From the NCBI RefSeq assembly GCF_040930455.2, contig NZ_CP170494.1: a DNA stretch of 64,000 nt, one strand, 5' to 3'. The position numbers were made by a program, and so were the translations under genes. Origin of the DNA: Neopusillimonas maritima. Lineage in GTDB: Bacteria; Pseudomonadota; Gammaproteobacteria; Burkholderiales; Burkholderiaceae_B. The first letter of the stretch is position 1; every line of letters begins with the position of its first letter. Shown here one piece after another: positions 6,910-15,526 of the stretch. The notes under the pieces were generated by a model, which had not been told where the DNA came from, searched no databases, and saw nothing but the letters and a program-made list of their open reading frames with translations.

Positions 6910-9877
6910 CCGGTGGCAGCGGTCGCAATGGCCTAAACTTCCCCGCACCGACCTTGGCGCTGCTGCGCCATAGGTAATCGCCGGTCAGGTTGATGTGCTC
7001 CCACCCCAGCGGCGACAGATATTGCAACAATGTGTCGTCCAGCGCCGTGCCGTTGCCACGCAAAGCACTGGTGGCACGCTCCAGATATACCGTGTTCCAC
7101 AACACGATGGCCGCCGTCACCAGATTGAGGCCGCTGGCCCGGTAGCGCTGCTGCTCAAAACTGCGGTCGCGGATTTCACCCAATCGGTAGAAGAAGACCG
7201 CCCTGGCCAGCGCGTTGCGCGCCTCGCCCTTATTCAGCCCCGCATGGACGCGGCGGCGCAGCTCCACGCTTTGCAGCCAATCCAAAATGAACAGCGTGCG
7301 CTCGATGCGCCCCAGCTCGCGCAACGCCACGGCCAAGCCGTTCTGGCGCGGGTAGCTGCCGAGTTTGCGCAGCATCAGCGAAGCCGTTACCGTGCCTTGC
7401 TTGATGGAGGTGGCCAGCCGCAGAATTTCATCCCAATGGGCGCGTATTTGCTTGATGTTCAGCCTGTCGCTGCTAATCATCGGCTTGAGCGCGTCATAGG
7501 CGGCATCGCCCTTGGGGATGAATAGCTTGGTTTCGCCCAAGTCACGGATACGCGGCGCGAAGCGAAATCCCAGCAAATGCATCAAGCCAAACACGTGATC
7601 GGTGAAGCCTGCCGTGTCGGTGTAGTGTTCCTCGATGCGCAAGTCCGACTCGTGGTACAGCAGGCCATCAAGCACGTAAGTTGAATCACGAATGCCCACG
7701 TTGACCACCTTGGCACTGAAGGGCGCGTACTGGTCGGAGATATGGGTGTAGAAAGTCCGTCCTGGACTGCTTCCATACTTCGGGTTGATATGACCAGTGC
7801 TTTCTGCTTTGCTGCCGGTTCTGAAGTTCTGGCCGTCCGACGATGACGTGGTGCCGTCACCCCAGTTGCCGGCGAAGGGTTGCCGAAACTGCGCATTCAC
7901 CAGCTCGGCCAGCGCCGTCGAATAGGTTTCATCGCGGATGTGCCAGGCTTGCAGCCAAGACAGCTTGGCGTAGGTGGTGCCAGGGCAGGACTCGGCCATT
8001 TTGGTCAGACCCAGGTTGATCGCGTCGGCCAGGATCGTCGTCAACAGCAAGGTTTTGTCCTTGGCCGTGTCGCTGGTCTTCAGGTGTGTGAAGTGGCGGG
8101 TGAAGCCCGTCCATTCATCGACCTCCATCAGCAACTCGGTGATTTTGAGGTGCGGCAGCAGCATAGCTGTCTGGTCGATCATGGCTTGCGCGGCGTCTGG
8201 TACTGCCGCGTCCAGCGGCGTGATCTTCAGGCCTGACGCGGTGGTGATGATGGCATCCGGTAAGTCGTTGGCCGCAGCCATGCGGTTGACTGTGGCGAGT
8301 TGCGCCTCCAACAATTCCAACCGGTCATGCAGGTATTGGTCGCAGTCGGTGGCCACTGCCAGCGGCAATTCGCTGGCCAGCTTCAAAGTGGCGAACTTCT
8401 CGACCGGCACCAGGTATTCGTCGAAGTCCTTGAACTGGCGAGAACCCTGCACCCAGACATCACCGGAGCGCAGCGCGTTCTTCAGCTCCGACAGGGCGCA
8501 TAACTCGTAGTAACGCCGGTCGATGCCGTCGTCGGTCAGAACCAGCTTTGCCCAGCGCGGCTTGATGAATGCGGTTGGCGCATCGGCGGGCACCTTGCGC
8601 GCGCTGTCGCTGTTCATGCCGCGCAGCATGTCGATGGCATCGAGCACACCCTTGGCGGCGGGCGCAGCCCGCAATTTGAGCACGCCCAGGAACTGCGGCG
8701 CGTAGCGGCGTAGCGTGGCATAGCTTTCACCGATGTGGTGCAGGAAATCAAAGTCGGCAGGCCGCGCCAATGTTTGCGCTTCGGTGACGCTGGCGGCGAA
8801 GGTGTCCCAGGGCATAACGGCCTCGATGGCGGCGAACGGATCGCTGCCGCTTTGCTTGGCCTCAATCAACGCTTGACCGATGCGCCCATACATCCGCACC
8901 TTGTCGTTGATCGCCTTGCCGGAAGCCTGGAACTGCTGCTGATGCTTGTTCTTGACCGCGTTGAACAGCTTGCCGATGATGCGATCGTGAAGGTCGATGA
9001 TTTCATCGGTGACGGTGGCCATGCCTTCGATGGCCAGCGCTACCAGCGTGGCATAGCGTCGTTGCACCTCGAACTTTGCCAGATCAGCAGGCGTCATCTG
9101 GCCACCTTCACGAGCGATTTTGAGCAGGCGGTTCTGGTGAACCTGCCGCTCGATGCCTGCGGGCAGATCAAGTGCTTGCCAGGATTTCAGGCGCTCAATA
9201 TGTTCGAGCATGTGGCGAGAGTTCGGTTTGGCAGGCGACTGGCGCAGCCATGCCAGCCACGTCACTTTACTGCCGTCCTTGCGCTTGAGAAGTTCGTCCA
9301 GGCGCTGACGGTGGGGTGATAACAAAGAATCGGTCAGCGCCGCGTAAATGCGTCGGTTGGCACGGGTGATGGCCTCGGCGCTTGCGCGCTCGATGGCATT
9401 CATGGCGGGCAGGATAATGCTCTGCCGCCGCAGATTCTCGACAAGTGCGCTCGCCAGCACGATGCCTTTGTCGGTCTGCAAGGCCAGCTCGGTCAATGTA
9501 TGCACGGCTTGCCGATAGTGGCTCATGGTGAAGGGCTTGAACCCAAAAACCGTTTGCAGCTCGACCAAGTGCTCCCGCCGTGTCTGTTCGCGCTGGCCGT
9601 ACTCGCTCCAACTTTCCACTGGCATCTTGAGTTGCGCGGCCACCATGCGCAACAGGGGCGGAAACGGAGGCTCATCGACGCCCAAAAAGGTGCCAGGGAA
9701 TCGCAAGTAGCAAAGCTGCACAGCGAAGCCCAATCGATTCGCGGCGCCGCGACGCTGACGGATCACCGACAGGTCGGTTTCGTTGAACGTGTAGTGCCGT
9801 ATCAGTTCGTCTTTGGCATCTGGCAGTGCCAGCAGGCTTTCGCGCTCGGTGGCGGACAGGATTGAGCGGCGTGGCAT
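6905..9877 (-). CDS. tnpA: Tn3-family transposase TnpA
   Basis: A 990-residue transposase, full length for the Tn21/Tn501 subgroup (about 988). The N-terminal half (MPRRSILSATERESLLALP onwards) is the inverted-repeat-binding part. The C-terminal half carries the DDE catalytic core around the GRTFYTHISDQYAPF, ESDLRIEEHYTDTAGFTDH and RYRASGLNLVTAAIVLWN stretches that are hallmarks of this family. It cuts and joins the 38-bp ends in replicative transposition, giving a cointegrate. It lies two bases after tnpR and is probably cotranscribed with it. No frameshift is seen, so it should be active. Confidence 0.97.
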   Translation of the reverse strand: MPRRSILSATERESLLALPDAKDELIRHYTFNETDLSVIRQRRGAANRLGFAVQLCYLRFPGTFLGVDEPPFPPLLRMVAAQLKMPVESWSEYGQREQTRREHLVELQTVFGFKPFTMSHYRQAVHTLTELALQTDKGIVLASALVENLRRQSIILPAMNAIERASAEAITRANRRIYAALTDSLLSPHRQRLDELLKRKDGSKVTWLAWLRQSPAKPNSRHMLEHIERLKSWQALDLPAGIERQVHQNRLLKIAREGGQMTPADLAKFEVQRRYATLVALAIEGMATVTDEIIDLHDRIIGKLFNAVKNKHQQQFQASGKAINDKVRMYGRIGQALIEAKQSGSDPFAAIEAVMPWDTFAASVTEAQTLARPADFDFLHHIGESYATLRRYAPQFLGVLKLRAAPAAKGVLDAIDMLRGMNSDSARKVPADAPTAFIKPRWAKLVLTDDGIDRRYYELCALSELKNALRSGDVWVQGSRQFKDFDEYLVPVEKFATLKLASELPLAVATDCDQYLHDRLELLEAQLATVNRMAAANDLPDAIITTASGLKITPLDAAVPDAAQAMIDQTAMLLPHLKITELLMEVDEWTGFTRHFTHLKTSDTAKDKTLLLTTILADAINLGLTKMAESCPGTTYAKLSWLQAWHIRDETYSTALAELVNAQFRQPFAGNWGDGTTSSSDGQNFRTGSKAESTGHINPKYGSSPGRTFYTHISDQYAPFSAKVVNVGIRDSTYVLDGLLYHESDLRIEEHYTDTAGFTDHVFGLMHLLGFRFAPRIRDLGETKLFIPKGDAAYDALKPMISSDRLNIKQIRAHWDEILRLATSIKQGTVTASLMLRKLGSYPRQNGLAVALRELGRIERTLFILDWLQSVELRRRVHAGLNKGEARNALARAVFFYRLGEIRDRSFEQQRYRASGLNLVTAAIVLWNTVYLERATSALRGNGTALDDTLLQYLSPLGWEHINLTGDYLWRSSAKVGAGKFRPLRPLPPA

Positions 9878-9879
9878 GG

Positions 9880-10437
9880 TCAGTCTTCCCGCAGGTACTG
9901 GTACAAGGTTTCGCGGCTGATGCCGAAGTCACGGGCCACCAAGGTTTTTTGGTCGCCTGCCGCAACTCGCCGTTTCAACTCGGCAATTTGTTCGCTGTTC
10001 AGCGATTTCTTTCGTCCCCGGTAGGCACCGCGCTGCTTGGCCAGCACGATTCCCTCGCGCTGACGTTCCCGGATCAGGGCGCGCTCGAACTCAGCGAAGG
10101 CTCCCATGACCGACAGCATCAGATTGGCCATCGGTGAGTCCTCGCCGGTGAACTTCAGCCCTTCTTTGACGAACTCCATGCGCACGCCCCGTTGTGTCAG
10201 CCCTTGGACGATGCGGCGCAGGTCATCAAGGTTGCGTGCCAGCCTGTCCATGCTATGCACCACCACGGTGTCGCCCTCGCGGACGAAGGCCAGCAGCCTT
10301 TCCAGCTCGGGACGCTGGGTGTCCTTGCCAGAAGCCTTGTCGGTGAACACCCGCGCCACCTGAACACCCTCCAATTGCCGTTCCGGGTTCTGGTCGAAGC
10401 TGCTGACGCGGACATAGCCGATGCGTTGACCTTGCAA
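9880..10437 (-). CDS. tnpR: Serine resolvase TnpR
   Basis: A 185-residue small serine recombinase that resolves the cointegrate at res. The catalytic serine lies in RIGYVRVSSFDQNPERQ; the conserved VVHSMDRLARNLDDL and GEDSPMANLMLSVMGAFAEFERALIRERQREG blocks follow (the latter is one continuous family hallmark), then a C-terminal helix-turn-helix (SRETLYQYLR). I place the start at the TTG at 10437, preceded by GGAGG at good spacing, as in related elements; the open frame extends upstream through res to 10497 but that part is not family-like. Confidence 0.95.
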   Translation of the reverse strand: MQGQRIGYVRVSSFDQNPERQLEGVQVARVFTDKASGKDTQRPELERLLAFVREGDTVVVHSMDRLARNLDDLRRIVQGLTQRGVRMEFVKEGLKFTGEDSPMANLMLSVMGAFAEFERALIRERQREGIVLAKQRGAYRGRKKSLNSEQIAELKRRVAAGDQKTLVARDFGISRETLYQYLRED

Positions 10438-10566
10438 GATGCCTCCAAAGGCAAAAGTGTCAGGATGAAATCTATTACCTTTGACGGAATATGTCAATCA
10501 ATAGGAAATTTAACTCTATTCTGACATCGTTTGCACATGGCATCTGACATCAAGTTAGGGTATGCC
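10438..10566. other. Candidate res (resolution) site
   Basis: The 129 bp between tnpR and the mer genes hold four copies of the half-site TGTCA/TGACA (10458, 10492, 10522, 10545) in an AT-rich stretch. This is where the Tn501/Tn21 group carries res, the site of TnpR action, together with the tnpR promoter. The call is from position and half-sites. Confidence 0.7.
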
Positions 10567-10779
10567 TCAATCTGACGGCTGCGAACCGCCAGGGACAGGC
10601 GCAATGTCAGATTCTGTCGCGGCCTTGGCGCGTGCCTGGAAGCGTTCATAGCAATCCAGCCCGCAGAAATGTTCGACGTATTCCGCGCCTTCCGGGGTGA
10701 AGGCGGCATCGAGCGGAATTTCTTTGCAGCATACGCAGCAGGTGGTGCAACTGGCAGTGTTCGGGGCGTTTGCGTTCAT
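10567..10779 (-). CDS. DUF3330 small cysteine-rich protein of the mer operon
   Basis: A 70-residue protein with paired cysteines at the N-terminus (TASCTTCCVCCKEIP) and a second pair motif (HFCGLDCYERF), the pattern of DUF3330, a zinc-ribbon-like protein common at the distal end of mer operons next to tnpR. It lies about 65 bases after merE on the same strand and is probably the last gene of the mer transcript. A metal-binding role is likely from the cysteines; the precise function is not known. Confidence 0.85.
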   Translation of the reverse strand: MNANAPNTASCTTCCVCCKEIPLDAAFTPEGAEYVEHFCGLDCYERFQARAKAATESDIAPVPGGSQPSD

Positions 10780-10844
10780 GGTGGTACTCCTCCAGATTGG
10801 TAGCGAAGCTCAAAGCTGCCCACTCTCGGCTGGCTGGGAAGCGG

Positions 10845-11081
10845 TCATGATCTTCCCTTGAAGGCCCGCAGCAGCCGCGTCACAGACAGGACAAACAAGC
10901 CGGTCAGCGTGAGGGCTGCAATACCCCAGTGCTCCCCGATGAACGCGCCGGCCGTCGTGCCGGCTAGCACAATGGCGAGAATCGGCAAATGGCAGGGACA
11001 GGTGAGCACGGCCAGCGCGCCCCACAAGTAGCCGGTGATCGGTTTGTGCGTCTCAGACGGCAAGTGCTCTGGGCTGTTCAT
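10845..11081 (-). CDS. merE: MerE, broad mercury transporter
   Basis: A 78-residue inner-membrane protein of standard MerE length. Two membrane helices are visible; the first contains the metal-handling motif CPCHLP (residues about 29-34). MerE is known to move inorganic and organic mercury into the cell. Its start overlaps the merD stop by four bases, so translation is coupled. Confidence 0.95.
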   Translation of the reverse strand: MNSPEHLPSETHKPITGYLWGALAVLTCPCHLPILAIVLAGTTAGAFIGEHWGIAALTLTGLFVLSVTRLLRAFKGRS

Positions 11082-11443
11082 GGCAGACTCTCCGCGTGCT
11101 GTGCCGGTTCGGTTGGCATGGCGGCCAGTTGCATTTCGAGGCTGGCCAGGGCCTCGCGCCGACGCTCGACGAGTTGCCGCAACACGGCAAGCTGCGCAGA
11201 CGCACCGTCACCGTCCGCAGCATCCAGCGCCCGGCACAGCCGCGCCAGTGCGTCCAGGCCGATACCCGCTTCGAAGGCAGCCCGTACAAAGCGCAGCCGT
11301 TGCAACGCGGTGTCATCGAACAAGCCGTAGCCGCCCGTGGTGCACGCGACCGGCCGTAGCAATCCGCGCAGCAGGTAGTCGCGCACGATATGCACGCTCA
11401 CCCCGGCATCAAGGGCCAGCCGGGACACTGTGTAGGCGCTCAT
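11078..11443 (-). CDS. merD: MerD, secondary regulator of the mer operon
   Basis: A 121-residue MerR-like DNA-binding protein with an N-terminal winged helix-turn-helix (YTVSRLALDAGVSVHIVRDYL). It lacks the mercury-binding cysteine triad of MerR. MerD binds the same operator with MerR and helps shut the operon off after induction. The start at 11443 (MSAYTVS) matches the family; an upstream in-frame ATG at 11476 would add eleven atypical residues overlapping the end of merA. It overlaps merE by four bases. Confidence 0.95.
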   Translation of the reverse strand: MSAYTVSRLALDAGVSVHIVRDYLLRGLLRPVACTTGGYGLFDDTALQRLRFVRAAFEAGIGLDALARLCRALDAADGDGASAQLAVLRQLVERRREALASLEMQLAAMPTEPAQHAESLP

Positions 11444-11460
11444 TGAACACCTCCTTTTCC

Positions 11461-13143
11461 TCATCCGGCGCAGCACGAAAGCTGCTTCACGTCCTTGCTG
11501 AAGGTCTGCGCCGCGAGCTTCAGCCCTTCGACCATGGTCAGGTAGGGGAACAATTGGTCGGCCAGTTCCTGCACGGTCATACGGTTGCGAATGGCGAGCA
11601 CCGCCGTCTGGATCAGTTCACCCGCTTCCGGGGCCACCGCTTGCACGCCGATGAGCCGTCCGCTACCTTCCTCGATGACCAGCTTGATGAAGCCGCGTGT
11701 GTCGAAGTTGGCAAGCGCACGCGGCACGTTGTCCAAGGTCAAGGTGCGACTGTCGGTCTCGATCCCGTCGTGATGTGCTTCCGCCTCGCTGTAGCCCACG
11801 GTGGCGACCTGCGGGTCGGTGAACACCACGGCCGGCATTGCGGTCAGGTCCAGGGCCGCATCGCCGCCAGTCATGTTGATCGCAGCACGGGTGCCGGCCG
11901 CTGCCGCCACATAGACGAACTGAGGCTGGTCGGTGCAGTCGCCAGCCGCATAAATGTGTGGCGTACTGGTGCGCATGCCCTTGTCGATGACGATGGCCCC
12001 CTGCGCATTGGCAGCGACTCCCGCCGCTTCCAATGCCAGGCTGCGCGTGTTCGGTGCCCTGCCAGTGGCGACCAGCAGCTGGTCGGCGCGTATTTCACCG
12101 TACCCGGTGGTCAGCACGAATTCGCCGTCCACATGCGCGACCTGGCTGGCTTGCGTGTGTTCCAATACCTTGATCCCTTCGGCACGGAACGCGGCTGTAA
12201 CGGCCTCGCCGATGGCCGGGTCTTCGCGGAAGAACAGCGTGCTGCGTGCCAGGATCGTCACTTTGCTGCCCAGCCGGGCAAAGGCTTGCGCCAGTTCCAG
12301 CGCCACCACAGACGAGCCGATCACGGCCAGGCGCTCGGGAATGGTGTCGCTGACCAGGGCCTCGGTGGAAGTCCAGTAGGGTGACTCTTTCAGGCCCGGA
12401 ATCGGCGGCACGGCCGGGCTGGCACCCGTGGCGACCAGGCAGCGGTCGAACGCCACCACACGCTCGCCGCCATCGTTTAAACGGACGGCAAGGCTCTGGT
12501 CGTCCTTGAAACGCGCTTCACCATGCAGCACGGTGATGGCCGGGTTGCTGTCCAGGATGCCTTCGTACTTGGCGTGGCGCAGCTCATCGACGCGCGCCTG
12601 CTGCTGGGCCAGTAGTTTGCTGCGATCAATCGCAGGCACAGTCGCCGCGATGCCACTGTCGAATGGGCTTTCACGGCGCAAATGGGCGATATGGGCAGCG
12701 CGGATCATGATCTTGGACGGCACGCAGCCGACATTGACGCAAGTACCGCCGATGGTGCCGCGCTCGATCAGCGTGACGTTCGCACCTTGCTCGACGGCCT
12801 TCAGCGCCGCCGCCATCGCGGCTCCGCCGCTGCCAATAACGGCGACGTGCAGTCCGTCCCCATCACCACCAGCCTTGTCGCCACCGCCCAGCCATCCCAG
12901 CGCCTTGCCAAGCAGTCTGCCCCGCGCTGAAGTGGATGGGGCATCGGCGGGTGTGGCCTTGTAGCCGAGGCCGGCCACAGCGGCGGTCAGCGCCTCTGGC
13001 GAGGTGCCGGGATCGGTGGCGAGTTGCGCGGAGCCTTTCGGGTAGGACACGAGCGCCGACAGCACGCCCGGCACTTTCTCCAGGGCGTCCTTGACATGTG
13101 TCGCGCACGAGTCGCAGGTCATTCCGGTGATATTCAAATACAT
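11461..13143 (-). CDS. merA: Mercuric reductase MerA
   Basis: A 560-residue cytosolic flavoprotein that reduces Hg(II) to Hg(0) with NADPH. Domains in order: an N-terminal heavy-metal-associated domain with GMTCDSC (residues about 1-70), a linker, the FAD domain (GSGGAAMAAALKA), the redox-active pair in GTCVNVGCVPSKIM, the NADPH domain, and a C-terminal interface with the vicinal cysteines in SCCAG at the very end. All catalytic cysteines are present. The open frame continues upstream of 13143 through merC in another frame; the true start is MYLNITGMTC. Confidence 0.97.
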   Translation of the reverse strand: MYLNITGMTCDSCATHVKDALEKVPGVLSALVSYPKGSAQLATDPGTSPEALTAAVAGLGYKATPADAPSTSARGRLLGKALGWLGGGDKAGGDGDGLHVAVIGSGGAAMAAALKAVEQGANVTLIERGTIGGTCVNVGCVPSKIMIRAAHIAHLRRESPFDSGIAATVPAIDRSKLLAQQQARVDELRHAKYEGILDSNPAITVLHGEARFKDDQSLAVRLNDGGERVVAFDRCLVATGASPAVPPIPGLKESPYWTSTEALVSDTIPERLAVIGSSVVALELAQAFARLGSKVTILARSTLFFREDPAIGEAVTAAFRAEGIKVLEHTQASQVAHVDGEFVLTTGYGEIRADQLLVATGRAPNTRSLALEAAGVAANAQGAIVIDKGMRTSTPHIYAAGDCTDQPQFVYVAAAAGTRAAINMTGGDAALDLTAMPAVVFTDPQVATVGYSEAEAHHDGIETDSRTLTLDNVPRALANFDTRGFIKLVIEEGSGRLIGVQAVAPEAGELIQTAVLAIRNRMTVQELADQLFPYLTMVEGLKLAAQTFSKDVKQLSCCAG

Positions 13144-13181
13144 TGCATCGTTCCTTTTCGTTTCGGCAACTGCCAATGCAG

Positions 13182-13589
13182 TTAGCCGTGTTTGGGTGGT
13201 AGTTCGCAGCGGCGGTTGGCCGGTGAGAGCAGATCCCAGATCGACACCCCGATCATCAAGGCCAGACCGACATAGAGGAGGTTCGCCGTCCACCAATTGC
13301 CAAAAAACAAGAGCATGGCCGCCAGCACGATGGCTGGGCCGACCATCCCGAGCAGGCTGCGGTACCATTGCCGATGACTCAGCCAGCCCAGTGCATTCGC
13401 CAGCAAAGCCACGACTGCGAACAGCGGCAGCAGCTTGGAGATAAACAACCCTTCGTATTCCTGTAGAAAGCCAAGGCCGATGGCCGCGCCCAGGCTGGCG
13501 ATAGCCGGGAAACAGGCAGCGCATCCCATCGCGGAAACAACGCTGCCAAGCGCGCCAGCCTTGTCGGCAATGCGTGTAATCAGTCCCAT
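13182..13589 (-). CDS. merC: MerC mercury transport protein
   Basis: A 135-residue inner-membrane protein with four predicted helices. The cysteine pair that binds Hg(II) is in the first helix (MGCAACFPAI), followed by a second pair region typical of MerC. It takes Hg(II) across the inner membrane in addition to MerT. It lies 38 bases upstream of merA and 27 after merP in the mer transcript. Confidence 0.95.
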   Translation of the reverse strand: MGLITRIADKAGALGSVVSAMGCAACFPAIASLGAAIGLGFLQEYEGLFISKLLPLFAVVALLANALGWLSHRQWYRSLLGMVGPAIVLAAMLLFFGNWWTANLLYVGLALMIGVSIWDLLSPANRRCELPPKHG

Positions 13590-13616
13590 GATCGCCCCAG
13601 GTTCGGGTTCAGTGGC

Positions 13617-13892
13617 TCACTGCTTGACGCTGGACGGATAGCCCGCGTCTCCGGTTGCCTTGGTCAGCTTCTGCACGCTGGTCTTGGCATCATCGAACGT
13701 GACAACCGCTTCGCGTGTCTCGAAGGTCACGTCAATTTTGCTGACGCCTTCGACCTTGGAAATCGCCTTCTTGACGGTGATCGGGCAGGTGGAGCAGGTC
13801 ATGCCCGGTACGGACAGCGTGACGGTCTGGGTGGCGGCCCACACGGGGGCAACAACGGCAGCGAGGGCGAGGGCGGCAAACAGTTTTTTCAT
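13617..13892 (-). CDS. merP: Periplasmic mercury-binding protein MerP
   Basis: A 91-residue precursor: a signal peptide (MKKLFAALALAAVVAPVWA) and a ferredoxin-like heavy-metal domain with GMTCSTCPITVKKA, where the two cysteines bind Hg(II). It passes the ion to MerT at the inner membrane. Position between merT and merC is standard. Confidence 0.97.
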   Translation of the reverse strand: MKKLFAALALAAVVAPVWAATQTVTLSVPGMTCSTCPITVKKAISKVEGVSKIDVTFETREAVVTFDDAKTSVQKLTKATGDAGYPSSVKQ

Positions 13893-13907
13893 GATGAACT
13901 CCTGTGA

Positions 13908-14258
13908 TTAATAGAAAAATGGCATGACGTAGGGAAATCCGAGCGCGACCAGGACCAGCGCGGCCACGATCCAGAAAATGAGCTTGTAAGTAGCTCGCAC
14001 TTGGGGAATCGCGCAGACCTCACCCGGTTTGCAGGCTTGCGCCGGGCGGTAGATGCGCCGCCAGGCGAAAAACAGCGCGACCAGCGCTGCGCCGATGAAG
14101 ATCGGGCGATAGGGTTCCAGCACCGTCAGGTTGCCGATCCATGCCCCGCTGAACCCCAAGGCGATCAAAACCAGCGGCCCCAGGCAGCAGGCCGACGCAA
14201 GAATGGCGGCCAGCCCACCGGCGAAGAGCGCGCCGCGCCCGTTTTGTGGTTCAGACAT
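13908..14258 (-). CDS. merT: Mercuric ion transporter MerT
   Basis: A 116-residue inner-membrane protein with three predicted helices. The cysteine pair in helix 1 (SACCLGPL) and the cytoplasmic pair (CKPGEVC) are both present. It receives Hg(II) from MerP and delivers it to MerA. It is the first structural gene after the mer promoter. Confidence 0.97.
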   Translation of the reverse strand: MSEPQNGRGALFAGGLAAILASACCLGPLVLIALGFSGAWIGNLTVLEPYRPIFIGAALVALFFAWRRIYRPAQACKPGEVCAIPQVRATYKLIFWIVAALVLVALGFPYVMPFFY

Positions 14259-14293
14259 ACGCTTGTCCTTTCAAATTTGGTTTGGATAGCTTA

Positions 14294-14324
14294 AGCTTAC
14301 TTCCGTAGTTATGTACGGAGTCAA
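14294..14324 (-). promoter_or_regulatory. mer operator-promoter
   Basis: On the minus strand a -35 TTGACT (14319-14324) and a -10 TAAGCT (14294-14299) are separated by 19 bp. The long spacer contains the interrupted dyad CCGTAC...TACGG. This over-long spacing with a dyad is the hallmark of MerR-type promoters, in which Hg-bound MerR untwists the DNA to activate transcription of merT onwards. The divergent merR start is 6 bases away. Confidence 0.93.
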
Positions 14325-14329
14325 GCGAT

Positions 14330-14785
14330 ATGCAAATTAATTTTGAGAATCTGACCATTGGCGTTTTTGCCAAGGCGGCCGGGGTCAATGTGGAGACCAT
14401 CCGGTTCTACCAGCGCAAGGGCCTGCTGCCGGAGCCAGACAAGCCCTATGGCAGCATTCGCCGCTATGGCGAGGCGGATGTAACACGAGTGCGGTTCGTG
14501 AAATCGGCCCAGCGGCTGGGCTTTAGCCTGGACGAAATCGCCGAGCTACTGCGGCTGGAGGATGGCACCCATTGCGAGGAAGCCAGCGGCCTGGCCGAGC
14601 ACAAGCTCAAGGATGTGCGCGAGAAGATGGCCGACTTGGCACGCATGGAGGCCGTGCTGTCTGAACTGGTGTGCGCCTGCCATGCGCGGAAAGGGAACGT
14701 TTCCTGCCCGCTGATTGCGTCACTGCAAGACGGAACGAAGCTCGCTGCATCGGCGCGGGGGAGTCACGGGGTGACTACACCTTAG
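14330..14785 (+). CDS. merR: Mercury-responsive regulator MerR
   Basis: A 151-residue regulator, a few residues longer than the usual 144. The N-terminal helix-turn-helix (TIGVFAKAAGVNVETIRFYQRKGLL is the classic start) is followed by the dimer helix. The three Hg-binding cysteines C82, C117 and C126 are all present. The last codons and the stop (TAG at 14783-14785) lie inside the right inverted repeat, so the C-terminal tail is partly encoded by the transposon end. It is divergent from the mer structural genes. Confidence 0.96.
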   Translation: MQINFENLTIGVFAKAAGVNVETIRFYQRKGLLPEPDKPYGSIRRYGEADVTRVRFVKSAQRLGFSLDEIAELLRLEDGTHCEEASGLAEHKLKDVREKMADLARMEAVLSELVCACHARKGNVSCPLIASLQDGTKLAASARGSHGVTTP

Positions 14786-14818
14786 CGTGCTTTATTTTCC
14801 GAATTCTGAGACGACCCC
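14781..14818 (-). repeat. Right terminal inverted repeat of the mer transposon
   Basis: A 38-bp terminal repeat that matches the left one except for two adjacent bases (TT against AA, giving a GAATTC in this copy). It is followed directly by the AACCT target duplication. The merR stop codon lies within it. Confidence 0.95.
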
Positions 14819-15013
14819 AACCTCGTGTGCCGTTGAACGCCGACATCATCTGCCCCTGACGTGAAACATTTGAATGCCCGCTATGGGTCGCAAACAGACA
14901 ATGTCTATTCCTTATCGCCCGTCAAAGACAGTATCTATACTCCTGGCTTCCAGTAAGTATGCAGCTTCCCTGACAATGACGACAAGGGATATATGTTGGT
15001 GAGCGGCACCCAA

Positions 15014-15207
15014 GTCGATGTCGCGGTGTTTAATTCCGCGGGCTTTGAGCACGCCGCCGGCCGGGCGTTGCACGGGGAAATCAGGGAGCGGCTGTTTGAG
15101 CGGGCAACGCCCGCGAGTTCCGCGACCGCCCCGTGCGGCGTTCGGACGGCGGGAAGCCCCGAAGGGGTCGTGCGATCGCCCGCGTAATTAAACACCGCGA
15201 CATCGAC
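15014..15207. repeat. 30-bp inverted repeat pair around 134 bp
   Basis: Positions 15014-15043 and 15178-15207 are inverted copies of each other over 30 bp with one mismatch; the arms begin GTCGATGTCGCGGTG. The GC-rich 134 bp between them contains further small hairpins and no gene. It lies in a gene-free stretch (14819-15526) between the mer transposon and the livF gene. It may be the remains of a small mobile element or a hairpin-forming site. Confidence 0.75.
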
Positions 15208-15230
15208 GCCCCCCTGAAGCGTGGAAATAA

Positions 15231-15342
15231 AGTCTGTCGATTTTTGCTCTACCAACTGACACTTCGGAAAATTGACGCACAGTCTGTCGCCCTGTACCAA
15301 TTTGGTGACACCTTAATGTGAAATTGAACGAAAGTCCGTCGA
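15231..15342 (+). repeat. Three direct repeats of AGTCTGTCG type
   Basis: AGTCTGTCGA (15231), AGTCTGTCGC (15281) and AGTCCGTCGA (15333) stand about 50 bp apart in a gene-free stretch. Even spacing of short repeats is typical of protein-binding arrays at the ends of large transposons. No matching transposase is adjacent. Confidence 0.6.
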
Positions 15343-15526
15343 CCGCTCAAGGGGACCTGATCGTGAAGCAGACATTGAACGCCATTGGAGCTCGATGAGG
15401 TCGCAGTAATGGGCCTCTTACATCCCCCGCATCCCCACTGAGCAGGATTTCAGTGGGTCCTTACAGCCATGGGCTGACAGCGAGCAGCTGGAAGCGGCAT
15501 ACAGCTCGACTTTAGGAGCACAGTGA

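Larger units (their letters stand above)
6872..14818. mobile_element. Tn3-family mercury-resistance transposon (Tn501/Tn21 type)
   Basis: A complete 7947-bp transposon. The ends are 38-bp inverted repeats (6872-6909 and 14781-14818) starting GGGGTCGTCTCAGAA, identical apart from two bases. The 5-bp sequence AACCT stands on both sides (6867-6871 and 14819-14823), a textbook target duplication, so the insertion is intact and fairly recent. Content: tnpA, tnpR, a res region, and a mer operon transcribed toward the transposition genes. Both outermost genes (tnpA and merR) have their stop codons inside the inverted repeats. No integron is present. Confidence 0.97.

Noticed and set aside
13144..13524. 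N-terminal extension of the merA frame
   Set aside because: It overlaps merC in another frame and has no MerA homology; the start at 13143 gives the family's normal length.
15231..15342. AGTCTGTCG repeats as the far end of the Tn7-like element at 54-63 kb
   Set aside because: The repeats near tnsA have a different sequence (GTAAGTTCTCACCTT), so the two arrays do not belong to the same element.
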